This document shows positions 7,579-14,398 of a stretch of DNA of 15,252 bases, one piece after another. This DNA is from Puniceicoccaceae bacterium (GTDB lineage: Bacteria; Verrucomicrobiota; Verrucomicrobiia; Opitutales; Coraliomargaritaceae), in NCBI GenBank assembly GCA_003567255.1, contig PWZW01000087.1:1-15252 (forward strand), given 5' to 3'. The translations under genes were made by a program, and so were the position numbers. The notes beneath the pieces were generated by a model. That model ran no database searches. It was not told where the DNA came from and saw nothing but the letters and a program-made list of their open reading frames with translations. Each line of letters starts with the position of its first letter. The stretch's first letter is position 1.

Positions 7579-9537
7579 ATGAAAGCACTTATTTTGATTT
7601 CAATCCTCTGCTTTCTGCTTGGCTTTTTTGTAGGTGCCTACCTCCCGCCATTCAACGCCCCGGCGGCCGATCAAGCGCACCGAGTCGATCCACCCAGCGA
7701 TGCTGCTGCGGGCACGGTGAAGCAGACGCCGCGCAATTCCGCTGACCTCGCTGACATGCTGACAAACCCTCCCGAAGCGTTTTCGGCGATGCGCGAACTC
7801 AATTTTCAGGATAAGCGCATGACTTTGCAGGAAGTCACCCGCCAAGGCGGATTGGAATCCGTTCGCCAAAGCATTCTGATGATCGACCAATTGAGCAAGG
7901 GGGACATTGTCGCCCTGATTGAACATCACCACCGGGCAAGCGCTTTCGGAAACCCCGCCACCCATCAGCAAATAAGCCTCCTCGCGAGTGCCCTTTTTGA
8001 ACGCGATCCGGACCGGGCGGTGGAAATGCTGGCCTCGAACCTCACAGGACACGGGATGTCCACCCTTGAATACGCCATTATGCTCAACTTGGCGGCGGGA
8101 GACCCGCACGAGGGGATTCGGGTCGTGCAGGAAGCATTGACCGGACAAGCTCTGGAGACTGCGATTTCCGTTATGCTGCACAGCATGGTAGGTGTCCACT
8201 CTCCGCAGGATGTCCTCGGCCTTTACCGGGATTTAGAAATCCCCACCACCTCTGCACAACACAACTGGCCCCTCCAACAGATTTATTATCATTGGGCTGA
8301 AGAAGACGCCGCCGCTGCCTTGGCGGACATCGAAACCAATCTCAGGGGCGATGCCCGGCGCAACGCATTGACTGGCTACTACACAGGCCTTGCCGAGACC
8401 GATCCGCGCGCCGCCGCCCAAAGCGCCCTCGCCTCGCCGCACCCCAACGAACAAAACACCGCTACGCAAACGGTCTTCTCCCGATGGTTGGTGAATGATC
8501 AGGCAGCTGCCCTCGATTACCTCGCTGGCATCGAGGATACGAGCCAGCGCAACCGACTGATCGAGCGGCTTTCCTGGCAAATTGCCCAAGTGGCGGATGA
8601 AGCCACCCTGCCTTGGGTTGAGGCCAACCTGAGTGGCAACGCTCGTCACCAAGTGGTCTCCCGAATCATTTCCGAAATCGCCAAAGAAGACCCCCGTCAC
8701 GCTGCTTCGCTCGCGGAGCAGCTTCCCTTTGGACAATCCTACAACGAGGCTATCAGCAACATTGCCCGGCAGTGGGCAAGTCAGGATTCGGCAACCGCCT
8801 ACCGATGGGTGGAAAGCCTCCCGCGCGGTAATGAGCGGGACAATGCGTTCACCACCGTCTTGCTTGCTTTTTCCAGACAAGATCCCGAGGCGGCGCTCAA
8901 ATTCATTGCATCTGAGGTGCAGGAAAATCAAGCGGGCCACATCGAACGTATCAGCCGCAGGCTCGGCAGCGATACGCATCTTGAGGCTTTTGCATACATT
9001 GAACAAATTCAGGATGAGGCCCTTTACACAGCAGCGCACAAAGGGGTGATTTCCGGCTGGGCGCAACAGGCTCCCGGCGAAGTCGCTGCTTTCTTACAGA
9101 GCGAGGGACTTGAGGACATGCTTAACGATATGGCCTCAAACATTGCCGGTGCCTGGTCCCGCAGCGCTCCAGAGGAAGCCGCTGCATGGGCGCAGGCACT
9201 GGAGGACGGAGACGCCCGGCGCAGTGCCATCGACCAAGTTGCCCGCAACTGGCTTAATCAAAACACCTACGTAGCCTCGGAATGGATCGGTACCCTCGAA
9301 GCCGGTAGGGAAAAGGACAGTGCCATCAGCCACCTCATCAGCACGATTGAGCCCGCTGAACCCGCCGCAGCCTTTGTCTGGGCTAGCGAAATTAACAACG
9401 AGAGGCAGCGGCAGCGCCAAACCCGTCGCATCTTAAACCGCCAATTTGCCGACGACCCAGACGCAGGCCGGACATTGATTAACGAAAGCAGCCTTTCCAG
9501 ATCAGAAAAAGAGAGCTTACAGAAGCTTTTTGAATAA
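7579..9537 (+). CDS. Membrane-anchored solenoid protein of about sixteen 32-residue repeats
   Basis: No named family is recognised. The 652-residue protein has an N-terminal hydrophobic helix (3-22, ILISILCFLLGFFVGAYL), probably an uncleaved anchor, a Pro/Ala-rich spacer, and then helical repeats to the C-terminus. The repeat consensus is roughly (D/E)-(D/E)-P-x-A-A-x-x-W-(V/A)-x-x-L-x-x-G-x-x-R-x-x-A-I-x-x-(I/V)-x-x-x-W. The Pro-equivalent positions fall near residues 144, 176, 209, 244, 276, 308, 340, 372, 404, 436, 467, 499, 531, 563, 595 and 627, almost always 32 apart. It ends with a cap, ESSLSRSEKESLQKLF. Two-helix repeats of this size suggest an alpha-alpha superhelix (HEAT/TPR-like) serving as a binding scaffold outside the membrane. 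No catalytic motif is seen. A shorter paralog lies directly downstream. Confidence 0.85.
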   Translation: MKALILISILCFLLGFFVGAYLPPFNAPAADQAHRVDPPSDAAAGTVKQTPRNSADLADMLTNPPEAFSAMRELNFQDKRMTLQEVTRQGGLESVRQSILMIDQLSKGDIVALIEHHHRASAFGNPATHQQISLLASALFERDPDRAVEMLASNLTGHGMSTLEYAIMLNLAAGDPHEGIRVVQEALTGQALETAISVMLHSMVGVHSPQDVLGLYRDLEIPTTSAQHNWPLQQIYYHWAEEDAAAALADIETNLRGDARRNALTGYYTGLAETDPRAAAQSALASPHPNEQNTATQTVFSRWLVNDQAAALDYLAGIEDTSQRNRLIERLSWQIAQVADEATLPWVEANLSGNARHQVVSRIISEIAKEDPRHAASLAEQLPFGQSYNEAISNIARQWASQDSATAYRWVESLPRGNERDNAFTTVLLAFSRQDPEAALKFIASEVQENQAGHIERISRRLGSDTHLEAFAYIEQIQDEALYTAAHKGVISGWAQQAPGEVAAFLQSEGLEDMLNDMASNIAGAWSRSAPEEAAAWAQALEDGDARRSAIDQVARNWLNQNTYVASEWIGTLEAGREKDSAISHLISTIEPAEPAAAFVWASEINNERQRQRQTRRILNRQFADDPDAGRTLINESSLSRSEKESLQKLFE

Positions 9538-9549
9538 TTTTTTGCCCTT

Positions 9550-9585
9550 AAAGGAATCTTTACGCGCATTCCTTTCTCATATAAA
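9550..9585 (+). promoter_or_regulatory. Hairpin and candidate promoter between the two solenoid genes
   Basis: AAAGGAAT (9550-9557) and ATTCCTTT (9568-9575) form a perfect 8-pair stem with a 10-base loop. Overlapping it, TTTACG (9559-9564) and TATAAA (9580-9585) are spaced by 15 bases and could be a weak -35/-10 pair for the downstream gene, whose ATG is about 60 bases further on. No T-tract follows the stem on the plus strand, so it is not a standard terminator. It may allow separate expression of the second paralog. Confidence 0.3.
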
Positions 9586-9646
9586 AGAAATTAATCAGTG
9601 ACTCTGCATAACGCCGATACCCTGGACGCTCCAACCCCATAACATC

Positions 9647-10915
9647 ATGAAAAGCACTCCCCTTCTCGCTTTGGGATTTCTGGCTACTGCCTCAGTCGCC
9701 TTTTTTGTTGGTCGCAGTACCGCGCCAGCTGTGTCGAACTTAGCGGCGGACCAGAATGACTTGGACACGGCCTTGCGAAACTTCGGCACCCATCAGCGCA
9801 CTGCCACCTTTTTGGAGATGGACCCCGCCGACGCAGACGGGGCGTGGGGTGGACTCTCCGGCGAAAACGCCTCAGCGCCGTTTGCCGGTTTAAGTGACGG
9901 CGCCTTAAGGAATCAACTGAGCCAAACGATGGCCCTCCCCCGAGGTGCTGCCGGACGGGCGGAGACGCTTAACCAGCTGCTCCAGCAAATGGCACAGAAT
10001 GACCCCAAGGCAGCACTGGATTTTGTTTCCAAAATTGAAGGTCTCCGCGATCAGCGAAACGCCACAAACACTGTACTGGAAAGTTGGGCACGGGAAAACC
10101 CGACCGCCGCCTTGGAATGGTACGCAGCCAACAGCGCTGACCTCACCGCGGTTCAAAGGTCTGATCATATCCAATCTATCCTGCGCGGCTACGCCGAGAC
10201 ATCGCCGGAGGGTGCCATTCGCTACGCCCAGGAACTGGGAGAGGGCAGCGCGACCGAGCGGAGGCTGAAAACCAGTGCCCTCGAAACCGTCTTTGCACAA
10301 ATGATCAGCGACGGACGCGTCAACCAAACGTTTGAAGCTTTGGAGAGCTTGGAAAATGACTCCATGCGCAGCACTTTGGAAGTCTCCATCATGCGCACAT
10401 GGGCCGAACAGGAACCCTCCGCCGCAGCCGCGTACCTTGCCGACCTTGGAGAAAACGCACCGCGGAATAGTCACGTTGCCCTCGTCCGCTCCTGGGCAGA
10501 AATCGATCCTGACCAAGCTGCCGCCCACGTTAGTGTACTGGGAACGGACCACCCCGAGTTCGGGCGCGCCACCGCCACCTTAATCGCCCGCTGGACCAAC
10601 TACGACATTGGCGCACCCGGTGAATGGTTGAACAGCCTGCCAGCATCTCCAGAAGTGGACCGCGCAGTGGCCATTTATTCCTCGCGGGCCGCCCGCGAAG
10701 ACCCCGAGGGTGCCATGTCCTGGGCCTCTTCAATCCAAAACGACCGGCTGCGTACCAACATGATGGAGCGCGTCGCGGGGGATTGGAAAGAGGCGGATCC
10801 CACTGCTTTTGATACCTATCTCAACACGTCCTCCTTCACCGAGGAGCAACGCGAGCGCCTGACCAATGCAAGTCCGGGCGACGAACGTCGCGGGCGCCGG
10901 GGCCGAGGCTGGTAA
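9647..10915 (+). CDS. Membrane-anchored solenoid protein, shorter paralog (about nine 32-residue repeats)
   Basis: This 422-residue protein has the same architecture as its upstream neighbour: an N-terminal anchor (5-21, PLLALGFLATASVAFFVG, sharing the FFVG exit with the paralog's GFFVGAYL), a low-complexity spacer, and then helical repeats. Pro-equivalent repeat positions fall near residues 120, 152, 187, 225, 257, 288, 321, 353 and 385, mostly 31-33 apart, for example RENPTAALEW, EQEPSAAAAYL, REDPEGAMSWA and EADPTAFDTYL. The C-terminal cap NTSSFTEEQRERL parallels NESSLSRSEKESL in the paralog, which supports tandem duplication with later change in repeat number. It ends with a basic tail, GDERRGRRGRGW, that the paralog lacks. 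No enzymatic motif is seen; a binding or scaffold role is inferred. A 109-base gap with a possible own promoter precedes it. Confidence 0.83.
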   Translation: MKSTPLLALGFLATASVAFFVGRSTAPAVSNLAADQNDLDTALRNFGTHQRTATFLEMDPADADGAWGGLSGENASAPFAGLSDGALRNQLSQTMALPRGAAGRAETLNQLLQQMAQNDPKAALDFVSKIEGLRDQRNATNTVLESWARENPTAALEWYAANSADLTAVQRSDHIQSILRGYAETSPEGAIRYAQELGEGSATERRLKTSALETVFAQMISDGRVNQTFEALESLENDSMRSTLEVSIMRTWAEQEPSAAAAYLADLGENAPRNSHVALVRSWAEIDPDQAAAHVSVLGTDHPEFGRATATLIARWTNYDIGAPGEWLNSLPASPEVDRAVAIYSSRAAREDPEGAMSWASSIQNDRLRTNMMERVAGDWKEADPTAFDTYLNTSSFTEEQRERLTNASPGDERRGRRGRGW

Positions 10916-10944
10916 TATGTCCGTTTATCCCTCACTATGGGGGA

Positions 10945-11487
10945 ATGGCTAAACCTATCCCCACCCTCGAAGCACGCCTACAGCACTACCTCGGCCAGAC
11001 ACCGGCGGTCGACCCCACCGCCTATCTCGCCCCGGGGGCACATGTTATTGGTGCGGTCCGCATCGGGCCCCGCGCCTCAGTCTGGCCCGGCTGTGTGCTG
11101 CGCGGCGATATCAATGCCATCGAAATCGGCGAAGGGTCCAATGTACAAGACGGCACCATTGTCCATTTGGCCGATGCACAGGGCGTTTTAATCGGGAAAC
11201 AGGTGACGATTGGTCACGCTTGCGTAATCCACGCCTGCACCGTTGAAGACCGCTGCCTCATCGGGATGCACGCCACTATTTTGGATGGGGCGACGATTGG
11301 CGAGGAGTCCATTGTAGGCGCGCACACCCTCGTCACGAAGGGCACCCAGGTTCCCCCGGGCTCACTCGTGATGGGCGTACCCGGAAAGGTCATCCGCCCA
11401 CTCACCACAAAGGAGCGGGATGACTTACCTACTTGGGCGGAGAAGTACGAAAAGGTCGCCGTGGCACACCGTCAGCACCTTTCTTGA
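10945..11487 (+). CDS. Gamma-class carbonic anhydrase-like hexapeptide-repeat protein
   Basis: The 180-residue protein is a left-handed beta-helix (LbH) of the YrdA/CaiE/gamma-carbonic anhydrase group, normally a homotrimer with a metal bound between subunits. The hexapeptide coils run from about 28 to 150, with the family stretches VRIGPRASVWPGCVLRGD, IEIGEGSNVQDGTIVHL, VTIGHACVIHACTV and VPPGSLVMGVPGKVIR. The three metal histidines are present as H74, H91 and H96 (IVH, then GHxxxxH), so metal binding is likely. The loops that carry the extra acidic residues of archaeal Cam are absent, as in CamH/YrdA types, and activity in that group is uncertain. LIGMHATILDG has His where Gly is usual. The start used is the ATG at 10945; an out-of-frame ATG at 10937 is rejected. 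It is 29 bases after the solenoid gene, so it may be co-transcribed. Confidence 0.88.
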   Translation: MAKPIPTLEARLQHYLGQTPAVDPTAYLAPGAHVIGAVRIGPRASVWPGCVLRGDINAIEIGEGSNVQDGTIVHLADAQGVLIGKQVTIGHACVIHACTVEDRCLIGMHATILDGATIGEESIVGAHTLVTKGTQVPPGSLVMGVPGKVIRPLTTKERDDLPTWAEKYEKVAVAHRQHLS

Positions 11488-11535
11488 ACGGAGTTTCGCT
11501 TGAAGTGAGGCTTGCTTCACCTCGTTTTCGAGCTT

Positions 11536-11551
11536 CCTTGTATCACAAGGT
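11536..11551 (+). promoter_or_regulatory. Small hairpin covering the mnmA ribosome binding site
   Basis: CCTTG (11536-11540) and CAAGG (11546-11550) form a 5-pair stem around TATCA, ending one base before the mnmA ATG. The right arm includes AAGG, one of the few Shine-Dalgarno-like sequences in the window, so the stem would hide it. The stem is short, so a regulatory effect is only a possibility. Confidence 0.3.
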
Positions 11552-12643
11552 ATGGATGTGGACCTCCCAAAATCTGAGAAAATACTCGTCGCCCTGTCCG
11601 GTGGCGTCGACAGCTCAGTCGCAGCCCTGCGGCTGAAAGCAGCGGGCTACGCCATCGAGGGGGCCTACATCCGGACGTGGATGAACGAGGAAACCCCGTT
11701 TGCCGACTGCCCTGCCCAACAGGATATTGAGGATGCCCGCGCGGCGGCTGAATGCATTGGTATTCCTTTTTCTATCGTCAATCTGGTGAACGCATACCGT
11801 GAGCACGTTGTCCACTATCTCGTCGAGGGTTACCGGCGGGGCATAACGCCGAATCCAGACATTATGTGTAACCGGGAGATGAAGTTTGGGATTTTCCAAA
11901 AGTATGCGCTGGAGCATGACTTTGCCGGCATCGCCACCGGGCACTACGTTCAAAAACGCCAAGCCACCAACGGTGCGTACACCCTACATGAGGGCAAGGA
12001 CAGTAATAAGGATCAAAGCTATTTTCTCGCGCTTCTCCAGCAAGCTCAAGTGGCACGGGCCCATTTCCCCATTGGGGACCTGACCAAGGCCCGTGTGCGT
12101 GAACTCGCGCTCGCGGCGCAGCTGCCAAATGCCACCAAGAAGGATAGCCAGGGGATCTGCTTTCTCGGTGATATGAACATAAACCGTTTTTTGGAATACT
12201 ATATTGAGGACAAGCCCGGCCCGATTGTGGGACCGGCAGGTAAGGTGCTCGGCCAGCACCGGGGACTCCACCACTACACAATGGGGCAGCGCCGGGGCAT
12301 CGGTGTGCCGTCCAACACAGATAACGAGTTCTACGTCGTGGTCGGCTTCGATTTGGAAAACAACATCCTGCGCGTTGCCTTTGAGTCTCCGGAAGCACCC
12401 GGACTCTACGGGCAGGATTTTGAAATCTACGACCTGAGTTTTATCAACGCGCCGATCAGGGCAGCGCGGACGCTCCTGGCTAAACCACGCTACCGTGACC
12501 CGGCGGAAACGATCGACTACACCCCGCTCGAAAATGGCAGGGCCCGGATCCACTTCCACCGCCCCCAGCGAGCCATCGCCTCGGGGCAGGTGATCGCACT
12601 CTACGATGGTGACCAACTCCTCGGCGGCGGCTTTTACGCCTAG
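11552..12643 (+). CDS. mnmA: tRNA-specific 2-thiouridylase MnmA
   Basis: MnmA puts sulfur on C2 of the wobble uridine U34 of Lys, Glu and Gln tRNAs, adenylating the base and then transferring persulfide sulfur. The 363-residue protein has the normal length. The N-terminal PP-loop ATP-pyrophosphatase motif SGGVDSSVAA is at 16-25. The two catalytic cysteines are C106 in TPNPDIMCNREMKF and C203 in SQGICFLGD. The tRNA-recognition segments ATGHYV, GKDSNKDQSYFL and HHYTMGQRRGIGV are all in place, and a beta-barrel C-terminal domain follows. The start is the ATG at 11552, preceded by AAGG. The gap to the hexapeptide gene is 64 bases. The enzyme uses cysteine-derived sulfur, so it is downstream of cysIJ metabolically, but nothing in the sequence shows co-regulation. 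Confidence 0.97.
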   Translation: MDVDLPKSEKILVALSGGVDSSVAALRLKAAGYAIEGAYIRTWMNEETPFADCPAQQDIEDARAAAECIGIPFSIVNLVNAYREHVVHYLVEGYRRGITPNPDIMCNREMKFGIFQKYALEHDFAGIATGHYVQKRQATNGAYTLHEGKDSNKDQSYFLALLQQAQVARAHFPIGDLTKARVRELALAAQLPNATKKDSQGICFLGDMNINRFLEYYIEDKPGPIVGPAGKVLGQHRGLHHYTMGQRRGIGVPSNTDNEFYVVVGFDLENNILRVAFESPEAPGLYGQDFEIYDLSFINAPIRAARTLLAKPRYRDPAETIDYTPLENGRARIHFHRPQRAIASGQVIALYDGDQLLGGGFYA

Positions 12644-12726
12644 TCTGCGCCGCGGGCGATAAAGCATTCCCCAGCCCAGATGCCTGGCTGCCCCTGCAAA
12701 CAATACCCGGAGCTACGCGCTGGTAC

Positions 12727-12756
12727 AAAAAAGTTTTGAAAATATGTAACTTTTTT
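12727..12756 (+). terminator. AT-rich hairpin with T-run, possible mnmA terminator
   Basis: AAAAAAGTT (12727-12735) and AACTTTTTT (12748-12756) form a perfect 9-pair stem with a 12-base loop, ending in six T. It lies 83 bases after the mnmA stop. The stem is poor in GC, which weakens the terminator reading. A second hairpin with a bulge (CAGC-CAG / CTG-GCTG, 12672-12690) lies just upstream. The same bases could contain the promoter of the sigma factor gene (GTAACTT followed by CGTTT about 15 bases later resembles an ECF-type promoter); this is speculative. Confidence 0.4.
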
Positions 12757-12839
12757 CGCTCCGCTGCGTTTTCCTTTGGTATAGGATGCACGCATCACTC
12801 ACAGTTCAATCGCCAACCACCTTTCCAAACGCCAAGCCT

Positions 12840-13382
12840 ATGAGCGAGCCCATCGTATTTCCTGACGAAAGCGGCCGTTTATTAGAACGCACTGCGCAGG
12901 GCGACAAGGCCGCTTTTGACAAGCTGGTCGCGCGATGGCGGCTCCCGCTTTTTCGCTTTTTTGAAAAGTCTCTATACTCCTCTGCTGACGCTGAGGAACT
13001 CTGCCTGCAAACGCTTACCAAACTTTACTTTAAAGCCGCGCAATACGAGGCCACGAGACCCTTCCCCGCCTACCTTTTTCGGGTGGCGCGCAACGAACTG
13101 ATCTCCCACTACCGCCATAAGCAAAGCCTCCCGAAAACTAGCGAATATTCAGACCACCGCCCCGCTGCCCCCAGCTCAAACCTTCGGGAAATAAATGAAC
13201 TCTTTACCGATGCACTGAGGCAAGTCGACGAGATTAACCGTACGGCTCTCCTACTCCACGTCCAGCAAGGCCTCGCATACGAAGAAATCGCGGAAGCGCT
13301 TGAAATCAGCTTGAGCGCAGCCAAAGCGAGGATCCGTCGGGCCCGCGAGATCATAAAACCCCTCGTCAAAGCAAACCTATGA
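12840..13382 (+). CDS. ECF-type RNA polymerase sigma factor
   Basis: This 180-residue sigma-70 family protein has only regions 2 and 4, as in the ECF group. Region 2 is at about 16-95 (AFDKLVARWRLPLFRFF, then DAEELCLQTLTKLY, then FPAYLFRVARNELISHYR) and binds core enzyme and the -10 element. Region 4 is at about 119-172 (LFTDALRQVDEINRTALLLH, QGLAYEEIAEALEISLSAAK, ARIRRARE), a helix-turn-helix for the -35 element. The linker between them is short and no extra C-terminal domain is present. An in-frame ATG at 12786 would add 18 residues unlike a sigma factor, so the ATG at 12840 is preferred. The stop overlaps the next start (ATGA), coupling it to a membrane protein that is probably its anti-sigma factor. 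Confidence 0.92.
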   Translation: MSEPIVFPDESGRLLERTAQGDKAAFDKLVARWRLPLFRFFEKSLYSSADAEELCLQTLTKLYFKAAQYEATRPFPAYLFRVARNELISHYRHKQSLPKTSEYSDHRPAAPSSNLREINELFTDALRQVDEINRTALLLHVQQGLAYEEIAEALEISLSAAKARIRRAREIIKPLVKANL

Positions 13383-13768
13383 AAGATCCAAAGCAAAATC
13401 AGCGCAAGGCACCTGCCACTGAGGTATTTGATCAATGGCTTCGGGAAGACGCGGCCAATCCGCCCAGTGATCTCCAAAGTTTTCAAGAAAGACTCAGCGC
13501 ACGCATCGCGGGTACCGCACCCCAACAAAGGCAGCCAGAAAGGAAGCCCTGGGGCCGACGAGCATTGGCCGTGGCGGCTAGCCTGATTTTTCTCGCAATC
13601 ATCCCAATGCTCTTTTTCGCCAAGCCAAACCCGGAGGAGCCACAACCGCCGCATGTCGTCGAAAGCTCACCGCCCTTGAACGAAGAGATTTACCTGATTG
13701 CCGACCTTTTCGAGGGCTTTGACCAAGCCTTGCTGAGCGACTTAACCGAACTTTTGGAAACGCTTTGA
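13379..13768 (+). CDS. Single-pass membrane protein, probable anti-sigma factor
   Basis: The 129-residue protein has a cytoplasmic N-terminal part (1-60, with TEVFDQWLREDAANPPSDL and a helical FQERLSARIAG), one transmembrane helix (61-81, ALAVAASLIFLAIIPMLFF) and a short acidic outer domain (82-129) ending in an amphipathic helix, LIADLFEGFDQALLSDLTELLETL overall. The 4-base ATGA overlap with the ECF sigma gene and this topology make an anti-sigma factor the natural reading. No HxxxCxxC zinc-binding anti-sigma motif is present, so if it binds the sigma factor it does so through a different, non-ZAS N-terminal domain. The assignment comes from context and topology, not from a recognised domain. 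A gap of 37 bases separates it from the secreted PEER protein. Confidence 0.7.
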   Translation: MKDPKQNQRKAPATEVFDQWLREDAANPPSDLQSFQERLSARIAGTAPQQRQPERKPWGRRALAVAASLIFLAIIPMLFFAKPNPEEPQPPHVVESSPPLNEEIYLIADLFEGFDQALLSDLTELLETL

Positions 13769-13805
13769 CCCGAACCCACAATCCTCCCCATCAACCCACC
13801 ATACA

Positions 13806-14297
13806 ATGAAAAATCAATCCAAAACCCGTCTCACCTCACTATTGCTTGGCTGCGCCCTGCTTTTCTCTTCAAGCCTTCTCGCCGAAAACGGAGCCACCCA
13901 AAATGGCGACTCCGAAGAACTTGCCGAGATCGCCATGGCTGGACGCCTCGCCGCGATGGACGATGCCCAACTGGACCGTCTCGAAGCGGCCATAGCACAA
14001 GTACGCGCGATGGAGCCTGAGGAACGCGCAGCGATCGCCGCGAAAGCCCGGGAAATGGCCCGCAACCGGAACGCCCGCGTCCGCGAAAACCGCCAACAGT
14101 GGCAGCAGACGCCCGTCAGGGACCGACAAGCTACCGCCGAACGCCTACGTAATATGACTCCTGAAGAGCGCCAGGCGATGCGCGAGGAGCTCCGCAACCT
14201 CAGCCCGGAAGAGCGCCGCGAACGGATGCGCGAACGCGCCGGCAACCGTCCGGAAGGCACCGGACAAGCAACCCGCCGCGGCCGCGTCACCGAGTAG
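13806..14297 (+). CDS. Secreted Arg/Glu-rich 'PEER' helical protein (DUF3106-like)
   Basis: The 163-residue protein has a signal peptide (1-26, SLLLGCALLFSSSLLA, likely cut before ENG), then a charged, almost wholly helical body. It has repeated xxPEER units at 71-74, 119-122 and 134-137 (MEPEER, MTPEERQAMREELRN, LSPEERRERMRER) and a basic Gly/Arg tail (ATRRGRVTE). It resembles DUF3106-type proteins and, more loosely, Spy/CnrX-type periplasmic sensors. Such proteins are often encoded next to ECF sigma/anti-sigma pairs. C16 lies inside the hydrophobic core (LLGC), so a lipoprotein is possible but less likely. The inferred role is periplasmic partner or target of the sigma/anti-sigma pair. A strong terminator closes the unit 58 bases downstream. 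Confidence 0.82.
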   Translation: MKNQSKTRLTSLLLGCALLFSSSLLAENGATQNGDSEELAEIAMAGRLAAMDDAQLDRLEAAIAQVRAMEPEERAAIAAKAREMARNRNARVRENRQQWQQTPVRDRQATAERLRNMTPEERQAMREELRNLSPEERRERMRERAGNRPEGTGQATRRGRVTE

Positions 14298-14354
14298 CTC
14301 CCGGCGATTTACTGACCAAGGGTCAGGAGTGGTGATCCGCTGGCCTCTCCCCTC

Positions 14355-14398
14355 AAGCCCCCACGACTGGACCGAAAGGCTGAGTCGGGGGGCTTTTT
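14355..14398 (+). terminator. Rho-independent terminator after the ECF sigma unit
   Basis: AAGCCCCC-A-CGACT (14355-14368) pairs with AGTCGGGGGGCTT (14383-14395) to give 13 base pairs with one bulged A and a 14-base loop, followed directly by TTTTT ending at 14398. This is a GC-rich stem with a T-tract, the clearest intrinsic terminator in the window. It lies 58 bases past the stop of the PEER protein gene. Confidence 0.85.

Noticed and set aside
8233..9066. 277-codon minus-strand open frame within the long solenoid gene
   Set aside because: The plus-strand frame shows regular 32-residue repeats; the antisense frame has none, and long antisense frames are expected in GC-rich repeat genes.
7579..10915. 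DNA-level tandem repeat or CRISPR-like array behind the protein repeats
   Set aside because: The 96-base period exists only at protein level; the DNA copies are too diverged to be a tandem repeat, and there are no identical spaced units.
12786..12839. Longer sigma factor starting at the ATG at 12786
   Set aside because: The 18 extra residues are not sigma-like and the start would abut a possible -10 sequence (TATAGG at 12780-12785), leaving no leader.
13814..14290. 158-codon minus-strand frame, rich in Arg and Ser, opposite the PEER protein
   Set aside because: It is the reverse reading of the Glu/Arg-rich plus-strand gene, which has a signal peptide and sits in a logical unit.
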